This document shows, piece by piece, positions 1 to 7,433 of a stretch of 64,000 nt of DNA. The translations under genes and the position numbers were made by a program. Where the stretch lies: assembly GCA_001873995.1 (NCBI GenBank), contig MNVR01000035.1, positions 1 through 64,000 of the forward strand, in the 5' to 3' direction. Each line of letters opens with the position of its first letter. Within the stretch, counting starts at the first letter, position 1. This DNA is from Candidatus Phelpsiimicrobium noxiivivens (GTDB taxonomy: Bacteria; Omnitrophota; Gorgyraeia; Velamenicoccales; Velamenicoccaceae). Under the pieces are notes generated by a model. The model made no database searches. It worked only from the letters and a program-made list of their open reading frames with translations, and was not told where the DNA came from.

Positions 1-205
1 TTCTTTTCTCATCCTATGCTTCTCTGACAAAGAACAACCAACAGGAGCTAAAAAACCTTAAAACAAAATCGCGAAAGAAGAAATTTTAACAAAGTACTGA
101 TGCGGGTTTTATAAACGTGAGGCGCAAAAATACGAAATTCGGCACTGCATTAATTATCGGTAGTAAAGCTACACGAAAAAAATAACAGCTCTTATACGAA
201 GCCTT
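1..205. other. left-edge non-coding stretch
   Basis: AT-rich sequence downstream of the minus-strand histidine kinase. No convincing reading frame, tRNA or stem followed by a U-tract was found. Either the operon ends here without an obvious intrinsic terminator, or the terminator lies outside the window. Confidence 0.4.
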
Positions 206-1555
206 TTATTTAGGAAGCATTATATAAAAAGTGCTTCCGTTCCCCTGCTCTGATTCAACCCAGATCTTTCCTTTATGCCTCTCTATTACCTGTTTAGCTA
301 TGGATAAACCCAGGCCCGTGCCGTCCCTCTCAATTTCTTTCGCGTTGGAAGCTCTGTAAAACTCGTCAAATACTTTCGGCAGTTCGTCTTTTGGTATACC
401 TATACCTGTGTCTTTGATCTGCAGAAGAATAGAGTTGCCTTTATCCGCGACGCTAACACTGATCCTGCCTTCTCTGGGCGTATATTTTACGGAATTCGCC
501 AGAAGATTCGCGATCATCTCCCGCAAATACTCTCTTGCCCCTCTTATCCTGTCAATGCTAGGTTCAACAGAAAAGACAAGCGATATATTTTTTGCCGCGG
601 CCTTTTGGGAAACTTGCTCTATAGCTTCAGAAACTATTTCCTTAAAAGAAAAATAGTCTATTTTTATCTCCTTGCTCAGTTTTATGCGCGTTATCTCCAG
701 AAGAGCCTTGACAAAAAACAGGAGTTTTGTCGTTCTCTGTACAGCCCTCTGGATCAGATCCAGCTGTTTGGGATTGAGCGCTCCTGTAATACCTACTTCA
801 ACGGGCTCAAGACAACTTTGGATCGCCGCAAGATCCTCTTTAATATCATGTGAAACCCGTAAAACATACTCGCTCTTGGCGCGGTCCCTTTCTTTCAGCA
901 ACTCGTTTGTCTGCCTCAAGGATCTTTCACGCTGCCTTAGCCTAATAGATATAGAAGTCGCCATATATACCGCTATATATAAAGTAGTGACAAAAACAAA
1001 AAAGATACCACCAATATAAGTAAGATTTCTATGAAGGTCTACGAGGATAAAACCCTTCAAGCAATAATGAGGCAAAGCTCCGAGATATTCCAATGCAACA
1101 ACAACGATGAATAACGCGCTTGCAAATGTAGCCTGAAGAAAACTTTCCCTCCTGGAGAGCAAAATGCTTGCGATGATCATATGGAATATAGAATAAAAGA
1201 TAAATGGATTTTCTATGCCTCCTGAAAAATGGATCAGAGCTGCAAGGGCCAGCATATCCAGGGTTATTTGGGCATTAGCTATACCATTAATTATCCCGAA
1301 CGACTCGCTATCAGCCATAGCCGGCTCAAATATCTTACAAACAGAGGCAAAACGATCCAGCAATCTGATGTAGAGTATATTGGAAACTACGAGGAAAATT
1401 ACGACAATATAAAGCGGAAAAAATGGCAGTTGAAATTTAAAAACCTGGCCAATCAGAAAAATAGTCAATAAAACGCCTGCAGCCGCGATCCATCTTAATC
1501 TTATAAGCCAGAAAAGCCTCTCAACAAGCCCTGTGCAAGGATTGAGGTCTTCCAT
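206..1555 (-). CDS. RegB-like membrane sensor histidine kinase
   Basis: 449-residue sensor kinase. Residues ~15-200 hold about six hydrophobic membrane segments. Between two of them, at residues 112-118, is GGIENPF, which matches the GGxxNPF quinone-binding heptad of RegB/PrrB/ActS redox kinases. A short coiled linker (~205-230) leads to an H-box with the phospho-acceptor at His236 (SHDIKEDL, unlike the usual HELRTPL). The HATPase domain has its N box (NLLANSVKYTP), G1 (DTGIGIP) and G2 (GTGLGLSI). It lies 21 bp behind the response regulator and has a purine-rich RBS (AGAGAGGT). Seen: kinase motifs and the heptad. Known: in RegB the heptad senses ubiquinone redox state. Inferred: this kinase reads the menaquinone pool. 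A RegA-type DNA-binding partner is absent here. Confidence 0.88.
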   Translation of the reverse strand: MEDLNPCTGLVERLFWLIRLRWIAAAGVLLTIFLIGQVFKFQLPFFPLYIVVIFLVVSNILYIRLLDRFASVCKIFEPAMADSESFGIINGIANAQITLDMLALAALIHFSGGIENPFIFYSIFHMIIASILLSRRESFLQATFASALFIVVVALEYLGALPHYCLKGFILVDLHRNLTYIGGIFFVFVTTLYIAVYMATSISIRLRQRERSLRQTNELLKERDRAKSEYVLRVSHDIKEDLAAIQSCLEPVEVGITGALNPKQLDLIQRAVQRTTKLLFFVKALLEITRIKLSKEIKIDYFSFKEIVSEAIEQVSQKAAAKNISLVFSVEPSIDRIRGAREYLREMIANLLANSVKYTPREGRISVSVADKGNSILLQIKDTGIGIPKDELPKVFDEFYRASNAKEIERDGTGLGLSIAKQVIERHKGKIWVESEQGNGSTFYIMLPK

Positions 1556-1576
1556 ACACCTCTCTACGTTCCTAAG

Positions 1577-1966
1577 CTATTTTTTGCTCAATAATTGTTC
1601 AACCTTACGTATAAGCTCGCGCGGTTTAAGCGGTTTATCGCAATAATCATCCACAGGCAGCCAGTCCTTATCTCCGGCTTCGCCCTTAAAATCAAGCCCG
1701 GTCCTATCCCTTATAGCGGTCACCATAAGTATTGGAATATCTTTTGTTTTCTGATGTTTTTTGATGTCGCGCGCTACTTCAAAACCTTCGTTGATAGTAG
1801 TCATCATGACGTCTAAAATAATGAGGTCCGGCCTCTCCTCCTTTACCTTCTTCAACCCTTCCTTGCCGTTTGGCGCGACACTTATCTGGTGCTGCTTGCT
1901 TTCCAACACCACCTTCATACCCTCTACAATATCTGGGTCATCGTCAATAATTAATATCTTTGCCAT
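1577..1966 (-). CDS. single-domain response regulator (CheY-like receiver)
   Basis: 129-residue receiver domain with no output domain. It has the acidic pocket DDDPD near the N-terminus, the phospho-acceptor Asp in LIILDVMM (~residue 52) and the conserved Lys in CDKPLKP near the C-terminus. An insertion (DKDWLPVDDY) precedes the Lys, as in many stand-alone receivers. The start is set by an AAGGAGG ribosome site just upstream. It is followed directly by the RegB-like kinase, so the two probably form a pair. Without an effector domain the signal must pass to another protein, by interaction or phosphorelay. Paired identity is inferred from adjacency. Confidence 0.88.
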   Translation of the reverse strand: MAKILIIDDDPDIVEGMKVVLESKQHQISVAPNGKEGLKKVKEERPDLIILDVMMTTINEGFEVARDIKKHQKTKDIPILMVTAIRDRTGLDFKGEAGDKDWLPVDDYCDKPLKPRELIRKVEQLLSKK

Positions 1967-1980
1967 CCATTGCCTCCTTT

Positions 1981-3042
1981 TTAAAATCTCTGTTTATAAA
2001 TATCGTCACATATAGAATGTATCCTGTCCACCGGGATCCTTGATAAACCCTCACCATCCTCTTTGCGCTTTATATAAGAAGCAAAATAAGAAATGATCTC
2101 TCTGCCTGCTAACTTATAATTATCCATGGAACTCTGATAACCAGCTGAAATGATAAGTTCTAAAGAATCATAAGGCATAGGCCCATATCTTAATTCCGTG
2201 AGAAAAGCAAACATCTCTTCTTCTGAAGAATCTTTCAGTTTAAGATATCTATTTACAAAGACGTGCCCCGCTTCATGAAAAATACTATTTTCTTTTAATA
2301 CAGCCGCTACTTTATCAATAAACTGCGCTTTGGCATCATTTAAGTTTTCCTTTTCTTTAATAGAAGCAGAGTACAAACCTCCCCAAATCCTATAATATAG
2401 GCGCCTACGCAAACGATTAACCCTTGAAGGATCATAGCGTTTATACCTATTTTCCTTAATTCTATCGATAAAAAAATCCCAAATAGTATTCGCGTGGATA
2501 CTATATGACTCTAAATTATAGTATATTACTTCTCCTCTTGTGCCTACCTGCAAAGACTCCTTGCCTTTATTTAAATAATAAGTGAAGTCTCTGATATTCA
2601 GATTATCTATTCCCTTAGAATAAAACTCAATTTCTTTATTCCAGATATTTCTTTTTTCTATCTTCTCTTCGGCTAGATCTCCCAGCCAGCAATTTACTAT
2701 GCTTGAACCTTCTACAGTGAATATATTGATAGATTTACCATAATTATTAAGATATTTATCAAGAAAATTAGTCAAATCATCAAGGTTATCTTTCCCGGCC
2801 AATCCTTCCTTATCTATGCCATCACAGTACTTTAATGTCATCTCCTTGATATCTTTTAAAACCTGCTCTTGTGAAACAGCCGCCTCGCCCGTTTCCGACC
2901 GTGAATAATAAACATAGAAATAATTTTGAAGGCCATCAATGAAAAGTTTCGGGAAGAAACTATTATTTTGCGCGAATGTTGGGCTTAAAATACAAATTAA
3001 TCCAAACAAGCATACCGCGTAACTAATTATTTTCTTTTTCAA
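1981..3042 (-). CDS. secreted HEAGH (gluzincin-like) putative zinc metallopeptidase
   Basis: 353 residues, starting at TTG. The N-terminal segment KKKIISYAVCLFGLICILSP is a signal peptide (likely cleaved after PTFA), so the protein is exported. The only catalytic signature is FHEAGHVF at residues 256-260, an HExxH zinc motif, with Glu residues at 274-276 and 283 that could supply the third ligand as in gluzincins. The rest is rich in Tyr, Lys and Glu and matches no family I can name. The start overlaps the end of the lipoprotein gene by 20 bp, so translation is probably coupled. Peptidase activity is an inference from one motif; substrate unknown. Confidence 0.6.
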   Translation of the reverse strand: MKKKIISYAVCLFGLICILSPTFAQNNSFFPKLFIDGLQNYFYVYYSRSETGEAAVSQEQVLKDIKEMTLKYCDGIDKEGLAGKDNLDDLTNFLDKYLNNYGKSINIFTVEGSSIVNCWLGDLAEEKIEKRNIWNKEIEFYSKGIDNLNIRDFTYYLNKGKESLQVGTRGEVIYYNLESYSIHANTIWDFFIDRIKENRYKRYDPSRVNRLRRRLYYRIWGGLYSASIKEKENLNDAKAQFIDKVAAVLKENSIFHEAGHVFVNRYLKLKDSSEEEMFAFLTELRYGPMPYDSLELIISAGYQSSMDNYKLAGREIISYFASYIKRKEDGEGLSRIPVDRIHSICDDIYKQRF

Positions 3043-3526
3043 GGCTTAATTGTAACGCGTCAAAGGTTTCTTTTTCTTTTGTGCCATCAGTCAAGATATT
3101 TATCCACCTCGCGCCCGACGCGTTATATCCTTGCAGATAGGCGATCATTTTTACTTGCGTTTCTGTCTCAGAAACAGGATATAGAAAATAATCAATCTTG
3201 ATCCTGGCGTAAAGCCAAGCCCCGGCAAGACCGCTGCTTTGAAATAAAGGAGGCATTTGGGAAATACGTTTTAACTCTGCTACGGTAATCTTGTCGTACC
3301 CAGTCAAGATCATGCGCTTTTCTTCATTCTTTTTAACGATCGTATCCCCTTCTTTAAAAATTACATTAATTAAGCCCGCCCAAACCTTATCGTATGGATA
3401 ATTGAATATCTTCGTAGCCCTCGACTCATCTCGTTTAACAGCTAGCGTAGAACAACCGGATATAAACAACAAAACTACCAAGGAACAAAGTACTTTTTTA
3501 TAACTACTGACGGACGCGATGAACAT
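3023..3526 (-). CDS. hypothetical outer-membrane-type lipoprotein
   Basis: 167 residues with a type II signal peptide: a basic, hydrophobic N-terminus and lipobox FISGC around residue 25, so the mature protein should be lipidated on Cys. The remaining ~140 residues (start YDKVWAGLINVIF) look like a small alpha/beta domain. The YDKVWxxLxxV phrase recurs in unassigned periplasmic lipoproteins, but I do not recognise the family. It has a G-rich ribosome site (GGGGGG) directly after a strong hairpin (3542-3591) and overlaps the metallopeptidase gene. Co-transcription with the porin upstream is likely. Function unknown. Confidence 0.65.
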   Translation of the reverse strand: MFIASVSSYKKVLCSLVVLLFISGCSTLAVKRDESRATKIFNYPYDKVWAGLINVIFKEGDTIVKKNEEKRMILTGYDKITVAELKRISQMPPLFQSSGLAGAWLYARIKIDYFLYPVSETETQVKMIAYLQGYNASGARWINILTDGTKEKETFDALQLSLEKENN

Positions 3527-3541
3527 ACCCCCCCTATTCGC

Positions 3542-3591
3542 GGTATATCAAGCTGGGCCGCCGAAATAAGCCATTGGCCCAGCCTGATACC
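3542..3591 (-). other. strong intercistronic hairpin between porin and lipoprotein genes
   Basis: Inverted repeat with left arm 3542-3559 (GGTATATCAAGCTGGGCC) and right arm 3576-3591 (GGCCCAGCCTGATACC). The eight-base GGCCCAGC/GCTGGGCC core is perfect and the outer arm continues with one mismatch and a bulge. The loop is ~16 nt. No T-run follows on either strand, so it is not a standard intrinsic terminator. It sits just ahead of the lipoprotein ribosome site and could stabilise the porin mRNA 3' end or tune relative expression. Confidence 0.6.
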
Positions 3592-3663
3592 TTAAAATCA
3601 GCAAGCCATCTTTAACGGACGCACGTTCATCGCCAAAAATGAGCCTGGTAGTTTATTACAGCC

Positions 3664-5037
3664 CTAAAATTGTGTTGACATCTGGATAGCTAATCTATCC
3701 TCTTTCGTTATGCTGGTAGGCGCATTCGCAGCCCCGCCATAAAATTCATACTCAAGGACTATATTCGTACTATTCCAGATATTGAACCTAACCCCAGGCG
3801 TAATACCAAAAGAATTATTTCTGCCTATTTTTGTATCTGGATCATAGTAATCATACCTTAAGAAACCCAACAGTTTATCTTTTTTCAACGCGGCATCCAG
3901 CTCAATATAACCACCACGCACGTGTTGCGATACATTCGCGGCCGCTATATCACGATTGGCATTATTATCGCCCAAAATAAACTCTCCCCAGAGCAACCAA
4001 GGCTTTCCTCCGAGAGAAATATCTTGGCTTGGAAAAGTCACATCGGGATATTTAAAATGCACACCGTAACGTATTATATCTCTCCTATGCGCCGTGTTAT
4101 TAGTATTCGCCGTTACGCCTCGAGTATGAGGAGCTAACAGATAAGAAACACCTACTACCGCGTCTTTATACTTCGCTTCTATGCGGGTTGCTAAATCCTT
4201 AGCCTGGTCTCTGTCAGAGCCACTATAATGGTTGGCATCTCCATTACCATTAAACACGCCGGCAACCCATGAAATGTTCAGGTCCCTCATTGGGTCAAAA
4301 TTATAGTAAGCAGCTAAACCAACTTGCCTTTCGCGCAACCTCCAGCCATCAATTCGCTGTCCTCTAATCAAGGATGTATTCGCTGAGGTACGCCCGCCAT
4401 AAACATAACCTTCCTCATCATCATTATCCCAACCAAAAGGATAGTGAAAAGTACCAATCTTCATACCTGTCCCGCCGGCAAAGGCGAGAAGGCCTTCATC
4501 AGTATGCAGGTCTATCCAAACATCTTCTGCCTGAGCGTGAGTTTCGTGGATAAGGTCATATTCCGAGTAAATAGAAACATTTTTATGCAATGCCGCGTCC
4601 AAAAACAATTCTAGTTCATAAAATTGAAAACCCGGGGTTGTCGCGTCTGTATTTTGATTCTGCCGGTATCGCATTGTGATTTCACCTGCCATATTTAACT
4701 TGGAATCTTCCTCTAGGCCTAACGCGTCGCGCAACTTAAAACTGCCGCTTTTCATTGCCTTATCATACCAAGGTTTAACTTTTGCTTCCAGTTTCGCGAG
4801 TTTAAGGTCTTTCTCCTTAGACTCTGTGCTTTGAACAGCGATCTGACCCTTAAGTACGTCCAGCTGAACCTGCAGAGCCTGCATTTGTCTCTGGTTTTGA
4901 TCTTGCAAAACCTTAATTTGCGCCTCTAAACTTCCGATCTTTGCCTGAGTATCCTGGTCTAAACTAGCAAAAACCGAAGATACTGGCAGACTTGAACACA
5001 TAATAATTGCTATAGCTATTATTGACTTACGCATCAT
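3664..5037 (-). CDS. outer-membrane porin with N-terminal coiled coil
   Basis: 457 residues. A signal peptide (MMRKSIIAIAIIMCSSLP...) is followed by a heptad-type coiled coil rich in Gln, Leu and Lys (~residues 28-90). After that comes a barrel-like region with alternating polar/aromatic strands, many Tyr/Trp/Asp residues and a C-terminal Phe (QMSTQF), typical of beta-barrel outer-membrane proteins. Coiled-coil-plus-barrel architecture resembles SLH-less and OprP-like porins; substrate specificity cannot be read. The AAGGGGG ribosome site and tandem ATGATG mark the start. The 225-nt gap upstream holds a hairpin and a mini-ORF that copies the gene's start. Its place beside an FMN-binding exported protein suggests a shared extracytoplasmic role, but this is inference. 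Confidence 0.75.
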   Translation of the reverse strand: MMRKSIIAIAIIMCSSLPVSSVFASLDQDTQAKIGSLEAQIKVLQDQNQRQMQALQVQLDVLKGQIAVQSTESKEKDLKLAKLEAKVKPWYDKAMKSGSFKLRDALGLEEDSKLNMAGEITMRYRQNQNTDATTPGFQFYELELFLDAALHKNVSIYSEYDLIHETHAQAEDVWIDLHTDEGLLAFAGGTGMKIGTFHYPFGWDNDDEEGYVYGGRTSANTSLIRGQRIDGWRLRERQVGLAAYYNFDPMRDLNISWVAGVFNGNGDANHYSGSDRDQAKDLATRIEAKYKDAVVGVSYLLAPHTRGVTANTNNTAHRRDIIRYGVHFKYPDVTFPSQDISLGGKPWLLWGEFILGDNNANRDIAAANVSQHVRGGYIELDAALKKDKLLGFLRYDYYDPDTKIGRNNSFGITPGVRFNIWNSTNIVLEYEFYGGAANAPTSITKEDRLAIQMSTQF

Positions 5038-5084
5038 TATTTATTCCCCCTTCCACGTAGCATTAATTAGGACACCTTCAAGCA

Positions 5085-5099
5085 TTAAGCCTTACGCAT
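5085..5099 (-). promoter_or_regulatory. candidate four-codon upstream ORF in the porin leader
   Basis: The porin leader contains ATG CGT AAG GCT TAA preceded by GAGGGGG. The 11-bp word CTTACGCATCA (plus strand) occurs here at 5091-5101 and again at the porin start (5026-5036), so the leader mimics the true initiation region. It could compete for ribosomes. It is too short to be more than a suggestion. Confidence 0.3.
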
Positions 5100-5168
5100 C
5101 ACCCCCTCGCATCCTCTTAGAAGTATACAATCTCACCTTACCATAATAATAGGCCAACTTCTCCTTTT

Positions 5169-5198
5169 CCAGGCAAAGAGTTGTTTCTTTCTGCCTGG
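5169..5198. other. hairpin in the gap between FMN-protein and porin genes
   Basis: CCAGGCA (5169-5175) and TGCCTGG (5192-5198) form a 7-bp perfect stem, extendable through AAAG/CTTT with one bulge. No T-run follows on either strand. It may protect a processed mRNA end or be a weak terminator between the FMN-protein gene and the porin gene. Confidence 0.4.
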
Positions 5199-5262
5199 CG
5201 CCATAAACCTGCCTGTCCTTTCAAAATCTGCTTAAGAGCCTTCCAATAATAACGCGTCCGTA

Positions 5263-5892
5263 TTATTTCTTATACAGCTCATTGAAAACATAGACTAATT
5301 TCCTGACACCGTTTGTCATGCCGCGCGAAGAGATCGTAGCGCCAGCCACTCCATTGATATCTTTTTTTAATTTGACCTGGTCATTCATTGTCTTACCAAC
5401 AAACTGGTCTAAAAACCTGCGATTTTTGACAGGCCTGCCGCGTTTTTCTTTAAGTTCCAGCACCAGAACGTCCTTAACCTTACCGTCAGGCTCAAAGGAT
5501 AGCATATACTTAATAATACCCCACTTTCCCTTGACATTATCCACAACAGCGTAACCTATTATTTTTCCATCAACTTCACCTATAGAAAAACAATATTCTT
5601 TATCTAATCCAGGGTCAAACTGTATATCCGCGGCTTTAGCAATCGCATTTTTTTGCTCCTGAGTCAATGTTTTAACCTCTTCTTTTACATTCTGCGCCTC
5701 AGGCAAAAGTATCTTAACAGCGTCTTGAATAGAGCAAAGAGTTTCTGCGGACGCGTCTTCTGGGCCTAAATTAATAAGCTCGCGCGGGAATAGTTCCACG
5801 TAAAAATGCCGCTCTATATTCACGGGATAAAACGCTGAAAAAAAGATAAGGCATATGTTCAACATCAAAATTTTTCTAAATACCTTCGCCAT
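5263..5892 (-). CDS. exported FMN-binding domain protein (RnfG/NqrC-like)
   Basis: 209 residues. The N-terminus (KILMLNICLIFFSAFYP) is a signal peptide or anchor, placing the domain outside the cytoplasmic membrane. The C-terminal half is an FMN_bind domain: it has GYAVVDNVKGKWG-type strands and ends with DINGVAGATISS. GATIS at residues 184-188 is the flavinylation signature in which ApbE links FMN to the Ser/Thr. Known: such domains occur in RnfG, NqrC and in extracytosolic flavin relays. Here no Rnf or Nqr genes and no ApbE are nearby. The gene starts 2 bp after the four-TM protein, so the two are one unit. The electron donor and acceptor are unknown. Confidence 0.8.
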   Translation of the reverse strand: MAKVFRKILMLNICLIFFSAFYPVNIERHFYVELFPRELINLGPEDASAETLCSIQDAVKILLPEAQNVKEEVKTLTQEQKNAIAKAADIQFDPGLDKEYCFSIGEVDGKIIGYAVVDNVKGKWGIIKYMLSFEPDGKVKDVLVLELKEKRGRPVKNRRFLDQFVGKTMNDQVKLKKDINGVAGATISSRGMTNGVRKLVYVFNELYKK

Positions 5893-5894
5893 TT

Positions 5895-6368
5895 TTATAT
5901 TTTCCTTTCGCCTTGTTCACATTTCCTGAACAATACGTTAATTACGGTCAACAGGAATATTGTCAAAAAACATATCGCCAGAAGAAAGCCTGAGAACCAT
6001 AGCTGCCAACAAAATATTTTTGGCGCAAAACGAATAAGCCACATTGATCCAATATCAGAAATTATAAGAACGAACGGCAGCACCGCGAACACACTTTTTA
6101 CTTTCTGGGAATAATTCGTAGTCAAAAGGAAGGTCAAGACAGCCAATCCGAAAGTAAACGCAAACCAGGAAATATGCTTTCCGGTATGCTCAACCATCTC
6201 AGCAAATTCAAAACCTCCGTATGCCTGCTGAATATTACAGACTTTCATCTCCGTATCTATCCATATACTTAAAAGAAGCGGTATATAGCTTAATCCTAAA
6301 ACACACATAAAACTCGCTACAAATAATTTAGTGCTTTTAGAAAAACAGAAATTCTCACCTATGTTCAT
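5895..6368 (-). CDS. hypothetical four-TM membrane protein
   Basis: 157 residues with four hydrophobic segments (~13-36, 64-84, 92-114, 121-147). The loop between TM1 and TM2 carries EHTGKHISWF, placing two His residues at the membrane edge where heme or quinone contacts would fit; this is speculation. I do not recognise the family. The start has a clear ribosome site (AAAGGAGG) and its own promoter (6412-6440). It is the first gene of the unit that also encodes the FMN-binding exported protein, so it is a candidate membrane partner passing electrons to that protein. Confidence 0.65.
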   Translation of the reverse strand: MNIGENFCFSKSTKLFVASFMCVLGLSYIPLLLSIWIDTEMKVCNIQQAYGGFEFAEMVEHTGKHISWFAFTFGLAVLTFLLTTNYSQKVKSVFAVLPFVLIISDIGSMWLIRFAPKIFCWQLWFSGFLLAICFLTIFLLTVINVLFRKCEQGERKI

Positions 6369-6411
6369 TTTATACCTCCTTTAAAATCAGGTATCCACAT
6401 TTTAATTTATG

Positions 6412-6440
6412 TATATAGCCCAGCTGAGGCTATTAGTCAA
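6412..6440 (-). promoter_or_regulatory. sigma70-type promoter with a palindrome in its spacer
   Basis: On the minus strand TTGACT (6440-6435) and TATATA (6417-6412) are separated by 17 bp. The inverted repeat ATAGCC-n7-GGCTAT (6415-6433) lies across the spacer, where MerR-type or other repressors bind. The expected start is ~37 nt upstream of the four-TM protein ATG. It separates this unit from the Flx-Hdr operon upstream. Confidence 0.5.
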
Positions 6441-6442
6441 TC

Positions 6443-7429
6443 TTATACTTTCATCCTGTCAACAACATAATCCGCCAACTCGAATAAACTCTGTTTAAAC
6501 AATGAATCCTTTACCGCTCCTAAAGCATCCTTCGCTTTTCTCACATAAAAACCCGCCTCTTCTTTGGTTTTTCTTAATGCATGAGAATTTATAAATATTT
6601 TTCTAACCTCCCGGAACGCCTTCACGTTGTTCTTCTGAGATATCAGTTCTCTCCTCTTGTCACAATTTTTTAGCTCTGAAATAAGGTTAAGAACCGGCAG
6701 CGTCAATTCACCCATTTTAAAATCCGCCCCGGGTTCTTTTCCAAGAGAGCTCATATCACCTATCAAATCAAGCGAATCATCAACGATCTGGAACGCGACG
6801 CCCAAATTCAACCCGTATTCTTTCAATATTGCCTGAAGAGTTGAATTTTGGCCAACCGCTAAAACCCCTGCCTGGCATGAAGCGGCGAATAGATTAGCTG
6901 TCTTATTTTTTATGATCGCGAAATAGCGCTCTTTCAATATATCAAAATCGTCCCTCTCGCAGACTTGGATCAATTCACCTTCGCACATCCAACGTGTCGC
7001 CTGGCTGATACAGGTTAAGATGTCAAAATTCCTACAGGAAGATATCAAGTCAAACCCAACCGAATAAAGATAATCGCCTAAAATAATAGAAACATCATCT
7101 CCCCATTTTGAATTGACCGTGGGCTTATTATGGCGAATTTGTGAATGGTCAACGACATCATCGTGTATTAAGGAAGCAAGATGGATCAATTCAACAGCGG
7201 AAGCTATTTTGTTCACCTGCCCGGAGATCGTTCTCCGATTGGAACCCAAAGCTGCCTTGGCTGATAAAATAACCAAAGCCGGCCTTAGCCTTTTGCCGCC
7301 CGCGCGCAGAAGAAAATCAGTTATCTTTAAGACTGACGCGTTAGCGCCGCTCGCTATATTCAATTTGATAGTACGTTCAATACCAGCCAGGTCTTTCTTG
7401 ATTGGACGGTAAATTTCTTCTAATAGCAT
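6443..7429 (-). CDS. polyprenyl diphosphate synthase (octaprenyl/heptaprenyl type)
   Basis: 328 residues, normal for the trans-prenyl synthase family. It carries GGKRLRP near residue 45, the first aspartate-rich motif LIHDDVVDHS (~88-97) and the second, QIVDDSLDLIGD. These bind the Mg-diphosphates of allylic and isopentenyl substrates. It starts 4 bp after menA and ends the Flx-Hdr operon, so the product is most likely the side chain that MenA attaches to the quinone head group. Chain length cannot be read reliably. A second, divergent paralogue is at 48412. Confidence 0.88.
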   Translation of the reverse strand: MLLEEIYRPIKKDLAGIERTIKLNIASGANASVLKITDFLLRAGGKRLRPALVILSAKAALGSNRRTISGQVNKIASAVELIHLASLIHDDVVDHSQIRHNKPTVNSKWGDDVSIILGDYLYSVGFDLISSCRNFDILTCISQATRWMCEGELIQVCERDDFDILKERYFAIIKNKTANLFAASCQAGVLAVGQNSTLQAILKEYGLNLGVAFQIVDDSLDLIGDMSSLGKEPGADFKMGELTLPVLNLISELKNCDKRRELISQKNNVKAFREVRKIFINSHALRKTKEEAGFYVRKAKDALGAVKDSLFKQSLFELADYVVDRMKV

Positions 7430-7433
7430 ACAC

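Noticed and set aside
5169-5198. Intrinsic terminator for the FMN-protein transcript
   Set aside because: A stem is present but no T-run follows on either strand, so it is recorded only as a hairpin.
5263-5892. RnfG or NqrC subunit
   Set aside because: The flavin motif is shared, but no other rnf or nqr gene is present, so only the domain is claimed.
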